32,487 bases of DNA. Origin: Defluviitaleaceae bacterium. GTDB lineage: Bacteria > Bacillota > Clostridia > Lachnospirales > WQUN01. The notes under the pieces were generated by a model. It was given only the letters and a program-made list of their open reading frames with translations, made no database searches and was not told where the DNA came from. Shown piece by piece: positions 24,846-31,564 of the stretch. The stretch covers positions 1-32,487 of the forward strand of contig WQVY01000026.1 in the NCBI GenBank assembly GCA_009785605.1, written 5' to 3'. The first letter of the stretch is position 1. Every line of letters begins with the position of its first letter. The position numbers were made by a program, and so were the translations under genes.

Positions 24846-25004
24846 GGTTTTGATATTATTGGTAAAGGCGATTTATAGCAAATCCCCCTTTAAACGGTCC
24901 CGCCCGAGCCGAAAATAGCGGACGTTTCAATGCTTTTTCGGCGATAGGTGGGGCCGATTTAAAGGTGAATTGCTATATTCTGGTTTTGATACTATTGATA
25001 AAGG
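24846..25004. repeat. Imperfect 23-bp direct repeats flanking hairpin element copy 2
   Basis: GGTTTTGATATTATTGGTAAAGG (24846-24868) and the segment at 24982-25004 agree at 21 of 23 positions and have the same orientation. The hairpin element lies between them. They may be a pre-existing tandem repeat into which the element inserted, or an old duplication made at insertion. No matching repeat flanks copy 1. Confidence 0.7.
24874..24977. repeat. 104-bp MITE-like hairpin element, copy 2
   Basis: Same length, ends and fold as copy 1 at 15852-15955. The two differ at about ten positions. One pair of differences is fully compensatory (T-A at 15878/15929 versus C-G at 24900/24951). Several others swap G-C and G-U pairs. 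Only the ninth base (T to A) breaks an outer pair. The element lies between the divergent rsmI operon and tagA, closer to rsmI. Confidence 0.85.
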
Positions 25005-25014
25005 ATTTCTTCCG

Positions 25015-25062
25015 GTATGGGGGTCTTACCTCCATACTGCTAAGGCGCTATTATTCTATAAT
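25015..25062 (+). promoter_or_regulatory. Possible promoter region of tagA-yitT
   Basis: A perfect TATAAT is present at 25057-25062, about 80 bases before the tagA ATG, but no convincing -35 is seen 17 bases upstream. A 9-bp hairpin (25015-25023 with 25029-25037) lies just upstream and has no T run. The TATAAT is the best -10 candidate in this gap. Confidence 0.3.
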
Positions 25063-25140
25063 GATATCGTAATTTTACAAGACTTGTGGTAATCTTCCAA
25101 TAGACATCATCTGAAATACCGAATTACAGGACGGTGGACC

Positions 25141-25899
25141 ATGAAAAAGGTAGACATACTGGGCATACCCTTCGACGCCATGAGTGTAAACGAAGCCCTA
25201 GACCTACTAGAATCCTACTTAAACGAGTCACACAATCACATAGTAGTAACTCCCAACCCCGAAGGGGTCATGCAAGCCCAAAGAAACCCTGCCTTCCGCG
25301 AGGCATTGCTGGCTGCCGATTTGCGGCTGGCAGACGGTATAGGCATAGTACTAGCCTCCCGCTACTTGCGAAACCCCATCCACACCAGGGTCCGGGGTGT
25401 GGACACAATTTATGCACTGCTAGAAAGGTTAACAACAAAAGGCCAAAAGCACACGGCTTATTTCTTAGGTGGCGCACCAGGCGTTGCATTAAAGGCTAAG
25501 CTGGAAATGGAAAGCCGTTTCCCTGCGCTGTCTGTTGTGGGCCACCACCATGGTTATTTTAACGCGGACGAAGAAGCTGTAATCTTGGATGAACTAAACC
25601 GCCTAAAGCCGGATATAATGCTAGTATGTACAGGTATGCCCCGCGCCGAGATATGGGCAACAAAGCATAGGGATATACCAGCACGTATAACCCTATGCCT
25701 TGGTGGCACGTTGGACGTTATGTCCGGCAACGCAAAGCTGCCCCCACCCATTGTGCGCAAGCTTGGGCTAGAGTGGCTATACAGGCTGCTACGCCAGTCC
25801 AAACCCGTAAAAGGCCAACCCAGCCGTATAAAGCGGCAGTTGGACATCCCACGCTTTGTATTTGCAGTGCTTAGAAGTTGCCGTAAAAGGGGAAATTGA
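25141..25899 (+). CDS. WecG/TagA/CpsF family glycosyltransferase
   Basis: This 252-residue glycosyltransferase (GT26 type) transfers a sugar such as N-acetylmannosamine to a lipid-linked acceptor at the cytoplasmic face of the membrane, as TagA does in wall teichoic acid synthesis. It has VTPNPEGVMQAQRNPAFREAL, LRLADGIGIVLASRY, RVRGVDTIYALL, YFLGGAPGV, and LVCTGMPRAEIW followed by LGGTLDVMSGNAKLPPP. A basic C-terminal segment (from about 220) could bind the membrane. No other polysaccharide gene is nearby, so the polymer cannot be named. It is followed by yitT after one base, so the two are co-transcribed. Confidence 0.9.
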   Translation: MKKVDILGIPFDAMSVNEALDLLESYLNESHNHIVVTPNPEGVMQAQRNPAFREALLAADLRLADGIGIVLASRYLRNPIHTRVRGVDTIYALLERLTTKGQKHTAYFLGGAPGVALKAKLEMESRFPALSVVGHHHGYFNADEEAVILDELNRLKPDIMLVCTGMPRAEIWATKHRDIPARITLCLGGTLDVMSGNAKLPPPIVRKLGLEWLYRLLRQSKPVKGQPSRIKRQLDIPRFVFAVLRSCRKRGN

Positions 25900-25900
25900 C

Positions 25901-26788
25901 ATGATAAAGAACATATTAAAGAGCGAACAAACCTCACGCTACATCAAGGACTATCTTATAATCGTACTTGGGGTTTTCTTGCTCGCCTACTCTGTTGTGG
26001 CGTTTTTCCAGCCACACAACATGGTAATTGGCGGGGTGTCGGGCCTTGGGGTTATTATTTCCGACTATTCGACCAGGCTGTTTGGCAGGGCAATTCCCTT
26101 ATGGCTTAACAACCTGGCATTTAACATACCGCTTTTTGTAATAGGCGCGTTTACCTTAAAGGGCGAAAGTATAGTCAAGTCTGCGTTTGCTACGTTCTTT
26201 TTTACATTTGCGCTATTCGTGGTGCAATTCTTCCCGGTACCGGCCAATGACGTTGTACTGGCCACCATCTTTGGCGGCGTGATTTCCGGTGCAGGTGTGG
26301 GCCTGGTGCTACGCGCAATGGCAACCACCGGCGGCACAACGCTGGCAGGGGCAATAGTCCACAATTCACTTCTAAAGCATGTATCCGTCGCCAGAGTTAT
26401 ATTTGCCATAGACGGCACAATAGTTATTATTGGGCTGGTGGCCTTTGGCCCGGTCGCAACCATGTATGCGGTTGCGGCTATCTACGTCTCAACTAAGGTC
26501 ATGGAAGCGGTACTTGAAGGTATGCATTTTGCCAAAGCCGCCTTTGTGATATCAGAAAAATCCGAAACTATAGCAGATCATGTAATGGCCAACTTAGACC
26601 GCGGCGTTACAGAACTTAAAGGGCGGGGTATGTATACCAAGCAGGATAAGAATGTTCTTATCTGCGTGGTAAGTACTAAGGAACTTATCAAGCTTAAACA
26701 GCTAGTTTCTGAAATTGACGCAAACGCATTTGTGATTGTGGCAGATGTGCGCGAGGTGCTTGGCGAGGGGTTTAAACCGCATTCGTAG
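25901..26788 (+). CDS. YitT family membrane protein
   Basis: This 295-residue protein has about five membrane helices in two repeats (DYLIIVLGVFLLAYSVVAFFQP starting the first, and IFGGVISGAGVGLVLR in the second) with the typical MVIGGVSGLGVIIS motif. A soluble C-terminal DUF2179 domain follows (about 215-290, with AFVISEKSETIADHVMANLDRGVTEL). The function of YitT proteins is not established. The true start is the ATG at 25901, one base after the tagA stop, with AAAAGGGG upstream; the longer frame from 25856 lies inside tagA. Confidence 0.88.
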   Translation: MIKNILKSEQTSRYIKDYLIIVLGVFLLAYSVVAFFQPHNMVIGGVSGLGVIISDYSTRLFGRAIPLWLNNLAFNIPLFVIGAFTLKGESIVKSAFATFFFTFALFVVQFFPVPANDVVLATIFGGVISGAGVGLVLRAMATTGGTTLAGAIVHNSLLKHVSVARVIFAIDGTIVIIGLVAFGPVATMYAVAAIYVSTKVMEAVLEGMHFAKAAFVISEKSETIADHVMANLDRGVTELKGRGMYTKQDKNVLICVVSTKELIKLKQLVSEIDANAFVIVADVREVLGEGFKPHS

Positions 26789-26792
26789 GTTT

Positions 26793-26827
26793 AAAACCTG
26801 TGTTCAATTTTACTTCACCAACACAGG
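26793..26827 (-). terminator. Probable terminator of the AraC-type gene
   Basis: CCTGTGTT (26797-26804) pairs with AACACAGG (26820-26827) across a 15-base loop. On the minus strand the stem is followed by TTTT. The right arm lies inside the last codons of the gene. The element sits in the short gap between convergent yitT and AraC genes. Confidence 0.5.
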
Positions 26828-27865
26828 CACCCATATCTCCCAAGGATGCGATTCTGACCCAATCCCCTCACCCGTAGGCGCATAAAACCTCTCCAAATTT
26901 GGTTTGGTTTCGTCGCGTTTATACCCGCTGGATGGAAACCACTCTGTAAGTATACGGCCATAAGCCTCCGCCGTTGTGTCCCGGTTCATCACATTGGTAA
27001 AGGAGAATACAGCCCATGTTGCGGCCGGTATCTCCTCACATTTTTCTGGGGACGCCGTTTCAATGTTTTCATCTGTACCTACAAGTACTTTAACTTTCCC
27101 GTCCTGAGACGAAAATTGATACGCCGCAATAACAGCACGTCTGCGAAATTCTTTTGCTTCTTTCTTACTGGGTAGCGCGTCGGGCAACACATCAGCCAGG
27201 AACATATTCATTTTCAAGTCTGCGCTACTGTTGGTGATTGTACCGTCGTATGCGATATGCGTTACTGTGAGCATACCATCCGCACTCACGATTCCTTTTG
27301 CCGTACCGTTTGGCAAATCCATTACGAACTCACTCGTTTCCTGCGTGCCTACAGGTGTAGGTTCTGGCTTGGGTTTGGTCAGCCACATAGTTGGCAGAGT
27401 AAAATCCTGCATGTCCTCTACGGCATAGTGGGTTGCATGGGCGGCAATAGTAAAACTGTCGCGTTTTTCGATTCTAAATTCCATCTCATCTACTCCTTTT
27501 ATTGTGAATTTGAAGGAGATTGGCGGATAGGTCTTTAGGGTCATCCCGTTATCGCGGGCAGCCGAAGGTGTAACTCCATGCAAGTCCTTAAACGCCTTAG
27601 CGAACGATGTCGGCGATTCGTAGCAATACTTATACGCGATATCGATAATCTTCTCGCCACTGTTTTGGATATCGAATACGGCCTGCGATAAACGCCTACG
27701 ACGGATATATTCTGCAACGGGTACTCCTGTCATAAAAGAAAACACCCGGAAAAACTCGTACACAGAACAACCAACCATCCGCGAAAGTGATTCGTAATCT
27801 ATAACATCTTGCAAGTTTGCTTCGATATGCTCTACGATATCGTTCATTCCCTTAAGCCAATCCAT
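26810..27865 (-). CDS. AraC-type regulator with GyrI-like effector domain
   Basis: This 351-residue regulator has an N-terminal AraC-type pair of helix-turn-helix motifs (about 1-105: IDYESLSRMVGCSVYEFFRVF, then IIDIAYKYCYESPTSFAKAFKDLHGVTPSAAR). A GyrI-like small-molecule-binding domain follows (about 115-351), with MEFRIEKRDSFTIAAHATHYA at its start and FYAPTGEGI... WEIWVPV at its end. This layout matches multidrug-sensing regulators of the Rob/BltR type. I chose the ATG at 27865 because AAAGGAGGG is spaced correctly; the GTG at 27883 overlaps that site. It is divergent from sigG and convergent with yitT. No efflux gene is adjacent, so its target is unknown. Confidence 0.85.
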   Translation of the reverse strand: MDWLKGMNDIVEHIEANLQDVIDYESLSRMVGCSVYEFFRVFSFMTGVPVAEYIRRRRLSQAVFDIQNSGEKIIDIAYKYCYESPTSFAKAFKDLHGVTPSAARDNGMTLKTYPPISFKFTIKGVDEMEFRIEKRDSFTIAAHATHYAVEDMQDFTLPTMWLTKPKPEPTPVGTQETSEFVMDLPNGTAKGIVSADGMLTVTHIAYDGTITNSSADLKMNMFLADVLPDALPSKKEAKEFRRRAVIAAYQFSSQDGKVKVLVGTDENIETASPEKCEEIPAATWAVFSFTNVMNRDTTAEAYGRILTEWFPSSGYKRDETKPNLERFYAPTGEGIGSESHPWEIWVPVLVK

Positions 27866-27887
27866 GTATCTCCCTCCTTTCACAACG

Positions 27888-27893
27888 ATTATA
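27888..27893 (-). promoter_or_regulatory. Possible -10 of the AraC-type gene
   Basis: On the minus strand TATAAT lies at 27893-27888, 23 bases before the start codon. No clear -35 accompanies it, and an activator-dependent promoter is possible. Confidence 0.25.
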
Positions 27894-27981
27894 AATGAGT
27901 GTCGAATGCTTCTTCTCCATTTTTCTTGCAGAGTTTGGATAGCATATCATAAATTTACCAGTATAATTTATCCACTCCAGG

Positions 27982-28010
27982 AAATGCTTGTATAACATAA
28001 ATAAGCATTT
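27982..28010. repeat. Inverted repeat in front of the sigG ribosome-binding site
   Basis: AAATGCTT (27982-27989) and AAGCATTT (28003-28010) form a perfect 8-bp inverted repeat with a 13-base spacer. The Shine-Dalgarno sequence TGGAGGGAG begins at the next base. In RNA the stem would sit next to the ribosome-binding site. As DNA it could be an operator. A TATAAT at 27962-27967 lies just upstream without a clear -35. Confidence 0.5.
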
Positions 28011-28023
28011 TGGAGGGAGAAGT

Positions 28024-28800
28024 ATGTACAGCAGCAAAGTTGAAATTTGCGGCGTCAACACCTCAAAACTGCCAGTCTTGAAGGGAGAGGAAAAACGCAA
28101 ATTATTTGAATTAATACTAGAAGGTGACACAGAAGCACGAGAACAATATATCTTTGGCAACCTACGGCTAGTACTAAGCATTATACAGCGCTTTAACAAC
28201 CGCGGTGAATATGTAGACGACATATTTCAAGTAGGCTGCATAGGGTTAATAAAGGCCATTGATAATTTTGACATAACCCAGGGTGTGCAGTTTTCCACTT
28301 ATGCTGTGCCTATGATTATCGGCGAAATACGGCGCTATCTAAGGGACAATAATACAATAAGGGTAAGCCGTTCGCTAAGGGATACGGCTTACAAGGCCCT
28401 GTCTGTCAAAGAGCGGCTAACCAACAAAAACGCCAAAGAGCCAGACATAGAAGAAATAGCCCGTGAGATGGAGCTCCCCAAAGAAGATATCATCTTTGCA
28501 CTAGACGCCATCCAAGACCCGGTGTCCCTTTTTGAGCCAGTGTATAACGATGGTGCAGATGCCATTTTCGTGATGGACCAAGTAAGCGACGAAAAGAACA
28601 CAGACAACCGCTGGCTAGAGAATCTTTCCTTAACAGAGGCACTAAAGCGCTTAAACGACAGGGAGAAGATGATACTAGGGTTGCGGTTTTTTGAAGGCAA
28701 AACGCAGATGGAAGTAGCCGACGAGATAGGTATCAGTCAAGCACAAGTATCCCGCCTAGAAAAAAACGCCTTAAAAAACATGAAAAAATATATTTCATAG
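28024..28800 (+). CDS. sigG: RNA polymerase sporulation sigma factor G
   Basis: Sigma-G drives late gene expression in the forespore after engulfment. The 258-residue product matches SigG closely along its length: KVEICGVNTSKLPVLKGEE at the N-terminus, the region 2 block GNLRLVLSIIQRFNNRGEYVDD and MIIGEIRRYLRDNN, the region 3 block RVSRSLRDTAYKAL, and region 4 LNDREKMILGLRFFEGKTQMEVADEIGISQAQVSRLEK. The KVEICGV start separates SigG from SigF. I chose the ATG at 28024, with TGGAGGGAG upstream; the frame is open back to 27988. The usual spoIIGA-sigE genes are not upstream; an AraC-type gene is, divergently oriented. Confidence 0.95.
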   Translation: MYSSKVEICGVNTSKLPVLKGEEKRKLFELILEGDTEAREQYIFGNLRLVLSIIQRFNNRGEYVDDIFQVGCIGLIKAIDNFDITQGVQFSTYAVPMIIGEIRRYLRDNNTIRVSRSLRDTAYKALSVKERLTNKNAKEPDIEEIAREMELPKEDIIFALDAIQDPVSLFEPVYNDGADAIFVMDQVSDEKNTDNRWLENLSLTEALKRLNDREKMILGLRFFEGKTQMEVADEIGISQAQVSRLEKNALKNMKKYIS

Positions 28801-28828
28801 CGCTGCAATAAAATGTTGTGAATAGCTT

Positions 28829-28856
28829 CAAAATGTTACGGTTAACCAACATTTTG
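28829..28856. repeat. Inverted repeat after sigG
   Basis: CAAAATGTT (28829-28837) pairs with AACATTTTG (28848-28856), and the loop contains the palindrome GGTTAACC (28840-28847). There is no T run on the plus strand, so it is a poor terminator. It lies just ahead of the spoVS promoter and could be an operator. Confidence 0.4.
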
Positions 28857-28864
28857 TCGAAATA

Positions 28865-28894
28865 TTGAAAAGCTGCGCAATGATATGGTACAAT
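28865..28894 (+). promoter_or_regulatory. Promoter of spoVS
   Basis: TTGAAA (28865-28870) is separated by 18 bases from TACAAT (28889-28894), a good vegetative-type promoter. In Bacillus spoVS is driven by sigma-H. No clear sigma-H element was recognised here, so the sigma factor is uncertain. Confidence 0.55.
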
Positions 28895-28927
28895 TTTTTT
28901 GTGTTCGTGTATCGGATACTACAACAC

Positions 28928-28943
28928 TAGGGCGAGAGCCCTA
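28928..28943 (+). promoter_or_regulatory. GNRA-loop hairpin in the spoVS leader
   Basis: TAGGGC (28928-28933) pairs perfectly with GCCCTA (28938-28943) around a GAGA tetraloop. It lies about 35 bases before the spoVS start in an 80-base leader. Confidence 0.5.
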
Positions 28944-28980
28944 CACAATCATCATGTTAACGCGATAGGAGGCGAATTGC

Positions 28981-29241
28981 ATGGAAGTACTAAAAGTATC
29001 ATCAAAGTCGGAACCAAAGTCGGTTGCAGGAGCCATTGCCGCAATCTTGCGCAATGACCAACCAGTAGAAGTCAACGCCATTGGCGCTGCGGCCGTTAAC
29101 CAAGTGGTTAAAAGCATAGCCGTAGCAAGGGGTTATGTAGCACCCAACGGCATTGATTTGGTATGCATCCCGGCTTTTGCACAGCTAGAAGTAGACGGAA
29201 AAGAAAAAACCTCTATCCGCTTCATAGTGGAAAAGAGATAG
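28981..29241 (+). CDS. spoVS: Stage V sporulation protein S
   Basis: SpoVS is a small Alba-like protein needed for proper progression through late sporulation stages; it also occurs in some non-sporulating bacteria. The 86-residue product matches the family end to end: MEVLKVSSKSEPKSVAGAIA, VEVNAIGAAAVNQVVKSIAVARGYVAPNG, and a C-terminal KTSIRFIVEKR. The length is exactly typical. AGGAGG lies eight bases before the ATG. It has its own promoter at 28865-28894. The tRNA-Leu promoter starts two bases after its stop codon. Confidence 0.96.
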   Translation: MEVLKVSSKSEPKSVAGAIAAILRNDQPVEVNAIGAAAVNQVVKSIAVARGYVAPNGIDLVCIPAFAQLEVDGKEKTSIRFIVEKR

Positions 29242-29242
29242 T

Positions 29243-29271
29243 TTGACACCGGCCAAGCCGCTGGTTATAAT
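29243..29271 (+). promoter_or_regulatory. Consensus sigma-A promoter of tRNA-Leu
   Basis: TTGACA (29243-29248) and TATAAT (29266-29271) are both perfect and are separated by exactly 17 bases. Transcription should start near 29278, about 30 bases before the tRNA. This is the strongest promoter in the window. Confidence 0.93.
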
Positions 29272-29307
29272 TGTGGAGCTTTGGGGAGTTATTACCTAAA
29301 GCGCCCA

Positions 29308-29390
29308 GCCCGAGTGGCGGAATGGCAGACGCGGTGGATTCAAAATCCACTGCCGGCAACGGCGTGGGGGTTCAAGTCCCTTCTCGGGCA
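29308..29390 (+). tRNA. tRNA-Leu (anticodon CAA)
   Basis: This 83-base class II tRNA has the acceptor stem GCCCGAG/CTCGGGC with discriminator A. The anticodon stem-loop is GTGGATTCAAAATCCAC, giving anticodon CAA, which reads UUG. A variable arm follows (TGCCGGCAACGGCG), and the T arm has GGGGGTTCAAGTCCC. No CCA is encoded. It has its own consensus promoter and a terminator directly downstream. Confidence 0.96.
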
Positions 29391-29396
29391 AGTTTG

Positions 29397-29428
29397 GCCC
29401 TGAATCTATTAATGATTCAGGGCTTTTT
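29397..29428 (+). terminator. Terminator of tRNA-Leu
   Basis: GCCCTGAATC (29397-29406) pairs perfectly with GATTCAGGGC (29414-29423) around a seven-base loop, followed by TTTTT. Confidence 0.93.
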
Positions 29429-29541
29429 GTTTTCCTTTTTTTATGGTTATGCAGCGCTACACGCGGGGGTTTAATTCATAATCCACTGGGATGTTCCCAC
29501 GAGTGTAACAGTAAATAAATTATGACTATAGGAGGGTTGTG

Positions 29542-29574
29542 TTGAATAATGGTATCTACCACTTTATAATCTAA
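29542..29574 (+). CDS. Possible 10-residue leader peptide
   Basis: TTG at 29542 opens a ten-codon frame (MNNGIYHFII, stop TAA) with a strong Shine-Dalgarno GGAGGG five bases upstream. The 13-base string GGAGGGTTGTGTT here recurs almost exactly (GGAGGGCTGTGTT) before the next gene. ATCTACC in the frame (29554-29560) is complementary to GGTAGAT (29622-29628) just before the next ribosome-binding site. A regulatory leader is possible; chance is too. Confidence 0.25.
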   Translation: MNNGIYHFII

Positions 29575-29645
29575 TTGTTGTTCGTAGTTTTGGCAGCATC
29601 ATAACGGCTTAAACAGTTGTAGGTAGATTAATGGAGGGCTGTGTT

Positions 29646-30356
29646 ATGAAGAAAACAAAAATAAAAATCGTCAAGCTCGGATACCAAAAAAATAATATAG
29701 TGTTTGATAAACTGAAAAAGTATAAAAGTAAAATATTTGAAGTTGAAATTTTCGAGCAAGATTTACCTAAATGCGATTTTGAGTGGGGTTATTCGTTCGA
29801 TACACTAAGAGACATATTGACAACTAATTTTGACGAAAAATATTTTAATATATGTATCGGCTATCTTGATGCAACGATTGAAAACAATTTATTTGGTAAA
29901 AAATTGAAAGATAATAATGTGACTGTTGTGTCGTTTTATCAAATCGAAAAAATTCTATCTGACAACAACATTGATATTTTTAATTTCGTACTATCAATGA
30001 TTTATAGGCATTTGACGAGATACATAGTGGTTGGAGAAAGTTTATCGCACAGTGCAACAAGGTCATGCTTGTTTGATATGTGTGGCAATAAAAATGATGT
30101 GATTTATTGTTCAAGTCAACCCATTATTTGCAACATATGCGAATCAAAAATCAAGAAGGTACAAACACCAGATGGCTATTTAGCTGTATTAAAAAAGGAG
30201 TTAAAGAGAATAAGAAAGCATAATTATTATGTCATTGTTGAAGCCATAAAGAAGCATCCTTATTTATCATTGTTTATAGGCATTATATCAGGCATAATCA
30301 TTGGATTAATTACTAACTTTATTTTTGAATTATTGATGAATTATTTTATGAGATGA
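29646..30356 (+). CDS. Uncharacterised protein with zinc-binding cysteines and a C-terminal membrane hairpin
   Basis: I do not recognise this 236-residue protein. The N-terminal 130 residues look alpha/beta and are rich in Lys and Asn. A central cluster has H135-x2-TRS, C141-x4-C146, then C162-x2-C165, likely a metal site. A strongly hydrophobic C-terminal segment (about 206-234) could be one long or two short membrane helices. I chose the ATG at 29646, where GGAGGG is well spaced, over the in-frame ATG at 29631. The gene is much more AT-rich than the rest of the window. It begins an AT-rich block of three uncharacterised genes downstream of tRNA-Leu. Confidence 0.7.
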   Translation: MKKTKIKIVKLGYQKNNIVFDKLKKYKSKIFEVEIFEQDLPKCDFEWGYSFDTLRDILTTNFDEKYFNICIGYLDATIENNLFGKKLKDNNVTVVSFYQIEKILSDNNIDIFNFVLSMIYRHLTRYIVVGESLSHSATRSCLFDMCGNKNDVIYCSSQPIICNICESKIKKVQTPDGYLAVLKKELKRIRKHNYYVIVEAIKKHPYLSLFIGIISGIIIGLITNFIFELLMNYFMR

Positions 30357-30437
30357 TATTTTTTTTGAATTGCAGCAACTTCAACAACAAGCTAATCAAT
30401 AAAATCAAGGGTTCATTCTATTTAAGGGAGGTTCTAA

Positions 30438-30632
30438 ATGCAAACAGATGAAGCAAGTAGATTAAGAAAAGAATGGGGAGGCAAACCATGTAATCACCCC
30501 AGTACGGAAAGAGAGTATTTTTTAGGGGCGAGTACAGGTGATTTAGTTTGCACCTCCTGTGGAGAATCATTTAGTAGTCAAGAACTTCAACGAATAAGAA
30601 ATCTTAACATAGAGGAAATTGATTCTCAATAA
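30438..30632 (+). CDS. Small zinc-ribbon protein
   Basis: This 64-residue protein has a CxH pair (C18, H20, in KPCNHPS) and a CxxC pair (C38, C41, in LVCTSCGESF), the likely ligands of one zinc ion. The family and function are not recognised. AAGGGAGG lies eight bases before the ATG. It follows the uncharacterised membrane protein by 81 bases and precedes another zinc-ribbon membrane protein by 33, so the three may be one transcription unit. Confidence 0.7.
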   Translation: MQTDEASRLRKEWGGKPCNHPSTEREYFLGASTGDLVCTSCGESFSSQELQRIRNLNIEEIDSQ

Positions 30633-30665
30633 ATTACTAGTTTGTTTATGTAGGAGATACGGCTT

Positions 30666-31187
30666 ATGAGGAAGTGGTTAAAATCAGCTTGGGGTATAAG
30701 TATAGTAACAGCGCTATTTAGTTTCATCCTTACAGTTAGTTATGACTGGCTAGGAGACAGGCCCATATTTAGCACGATGTGGTCACTAATAATAATCGTA
30801 TGGAGAGGCATTGTAACATTTCTTAATTTCGAGTTAAGAGTTTGGTGGATTATTGTTGGAGTATTTACGATGATTGTTATTGCATATATTTGGAGTCGAA
30901 TAAGCGATACATCTAACCCAGCACCATTTTTAAGCTATAGAAAGGATTCAATTAAAGGTTGGAACTGGGAATGGAGATGGTACAAAAACCATTATGGCAA
31001 GTGGGATATTGATGGTTTGCATCCTGTTTGTCCAAAATGTGAAACGCCAATAGTAGAATCATTTAATATTTACAACATTGCATATAATTGCCTGAGATGT
31101 AATTATTCCACCAAGGATAGGCTCCCAAATTTTGAACATATAAAAGTGGTTATACTTGATAACATAAAAAAGGATATATACAAGTAA
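30666..31187 (+). CDS. Membrane protein with C-terminal zinc ribbon
   Basis: This 173-residue protein has three predicted membrane helices (about 8-26, 38-55 and 60-78). A soluble part with a run of tryptophans follows (WNWEWRWY, about 99-106), and then a zinc ribbon formed by C122-x2-C125 and C142-x2-C145. Similar short membrane proteins with this Trp-rich segment and ribbon occur in accessory regions of Firmicutes, but I know no function. TAGGAG lies about ten bases before the ATG. It has the same AT-rich composition as its two upstream neighbours. Confidence 0.7.
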   Translation: MRKWLKSAWGISIVTALFSFILTVSYDWLGDRPIFSTMWSLIIIVWRGIVTFLNFELRVWWIIVGVFTMIVIAYIWSRISDTSNPAPFLSYRKDSIKGWNWEWRWYKNHYGKWDIDGLHPVCPKCETPIVESFNIYNIAYNCLRCNYSTKDRLPNFEHIKVVILDNIKKDIYK

Positions 31188-31564
31188 TACCAACCATAAT
31201 GAAGAATCACTTACAATAAAATCATGGTTTGATAACCACCAAGGGAGCGAGATAACAATGCTTCATTTTTTGTTGCCATACAAAACCTCAATTTAAGCCA
31301 CTTTTCCGTAATGATAACCACGCCAATAAATTTGCATTCTGCATTTGTAAGACCGTTTTAAGGGTAACGAACACAAACAAATACGAATCTCAGAAAATCA
31401 CGTCGACAACCGAGTGGAAAATCGGCGGCTTTAAGCCGTTTTTCGCGATGTGTTGTCGCCGATGATTATCGAGATTCGTATAAGAAGCTGTATTCATAGA
31501 CAGCAATACTCAAATTGGTGCGGGCACTACAAGCTGGCAGTTTTGATGATTGGGCCAAAAGCGA
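31188..31564. other. Gene-free stretch with a palindromic element
   Basis: No convincing gene of useful length is present. A 12-codon frame starting with ATG at 31258 has GGGAG upstream but is too short to support. The main content is the palindromic element at 31381-31481. Confidence 0.5.
31381..31481. repeat. Second MITE-like palindromic element (101 bp)
   Basis: ATACGAATCTC at the left end and GAGATTCGTAT at the right are perfect 11-bp terminal inverted repeats. Inside, AATCA/TGATT, CGTCGACAAC/GTTGTCGCCG (9 of 10) and a central CGGCTTTAAGCCG palindrome extend the hairpin over the whole element. The ends read TA-CGAATCTC and GAGATTCG-TA, consistent with TA target duplication. Its sequence is unrelated to the 104-bp elements, but the size and plan are alike. 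Confidence 0.75.

Noticed and set aside
15852-24977. The two hairpin copies as ends of one composite transposon
   Set aside because: They are in direct orientation, 9 kb apart, enclose housekeeping-type genes such as part of the rRNA operon, and no transposase is present.
25015-25037. Hairpin upstream of tagA as a terminator or riboswitch
   Set aside because: It has no T run and there is no recognisable aptamer; it is noted only as part of the promoter region.
29271-29474. A 67-codon frame over the tRNA gene
   Set aside because: It consists largely of tRNA-Leu and its terminator, so it is not a protein gene.
29308-31564. An integrated element with att sites at tRNA-Leu
   Set aside because: I found no repeat of the tRNA 3' end downstream and no integrase gene.
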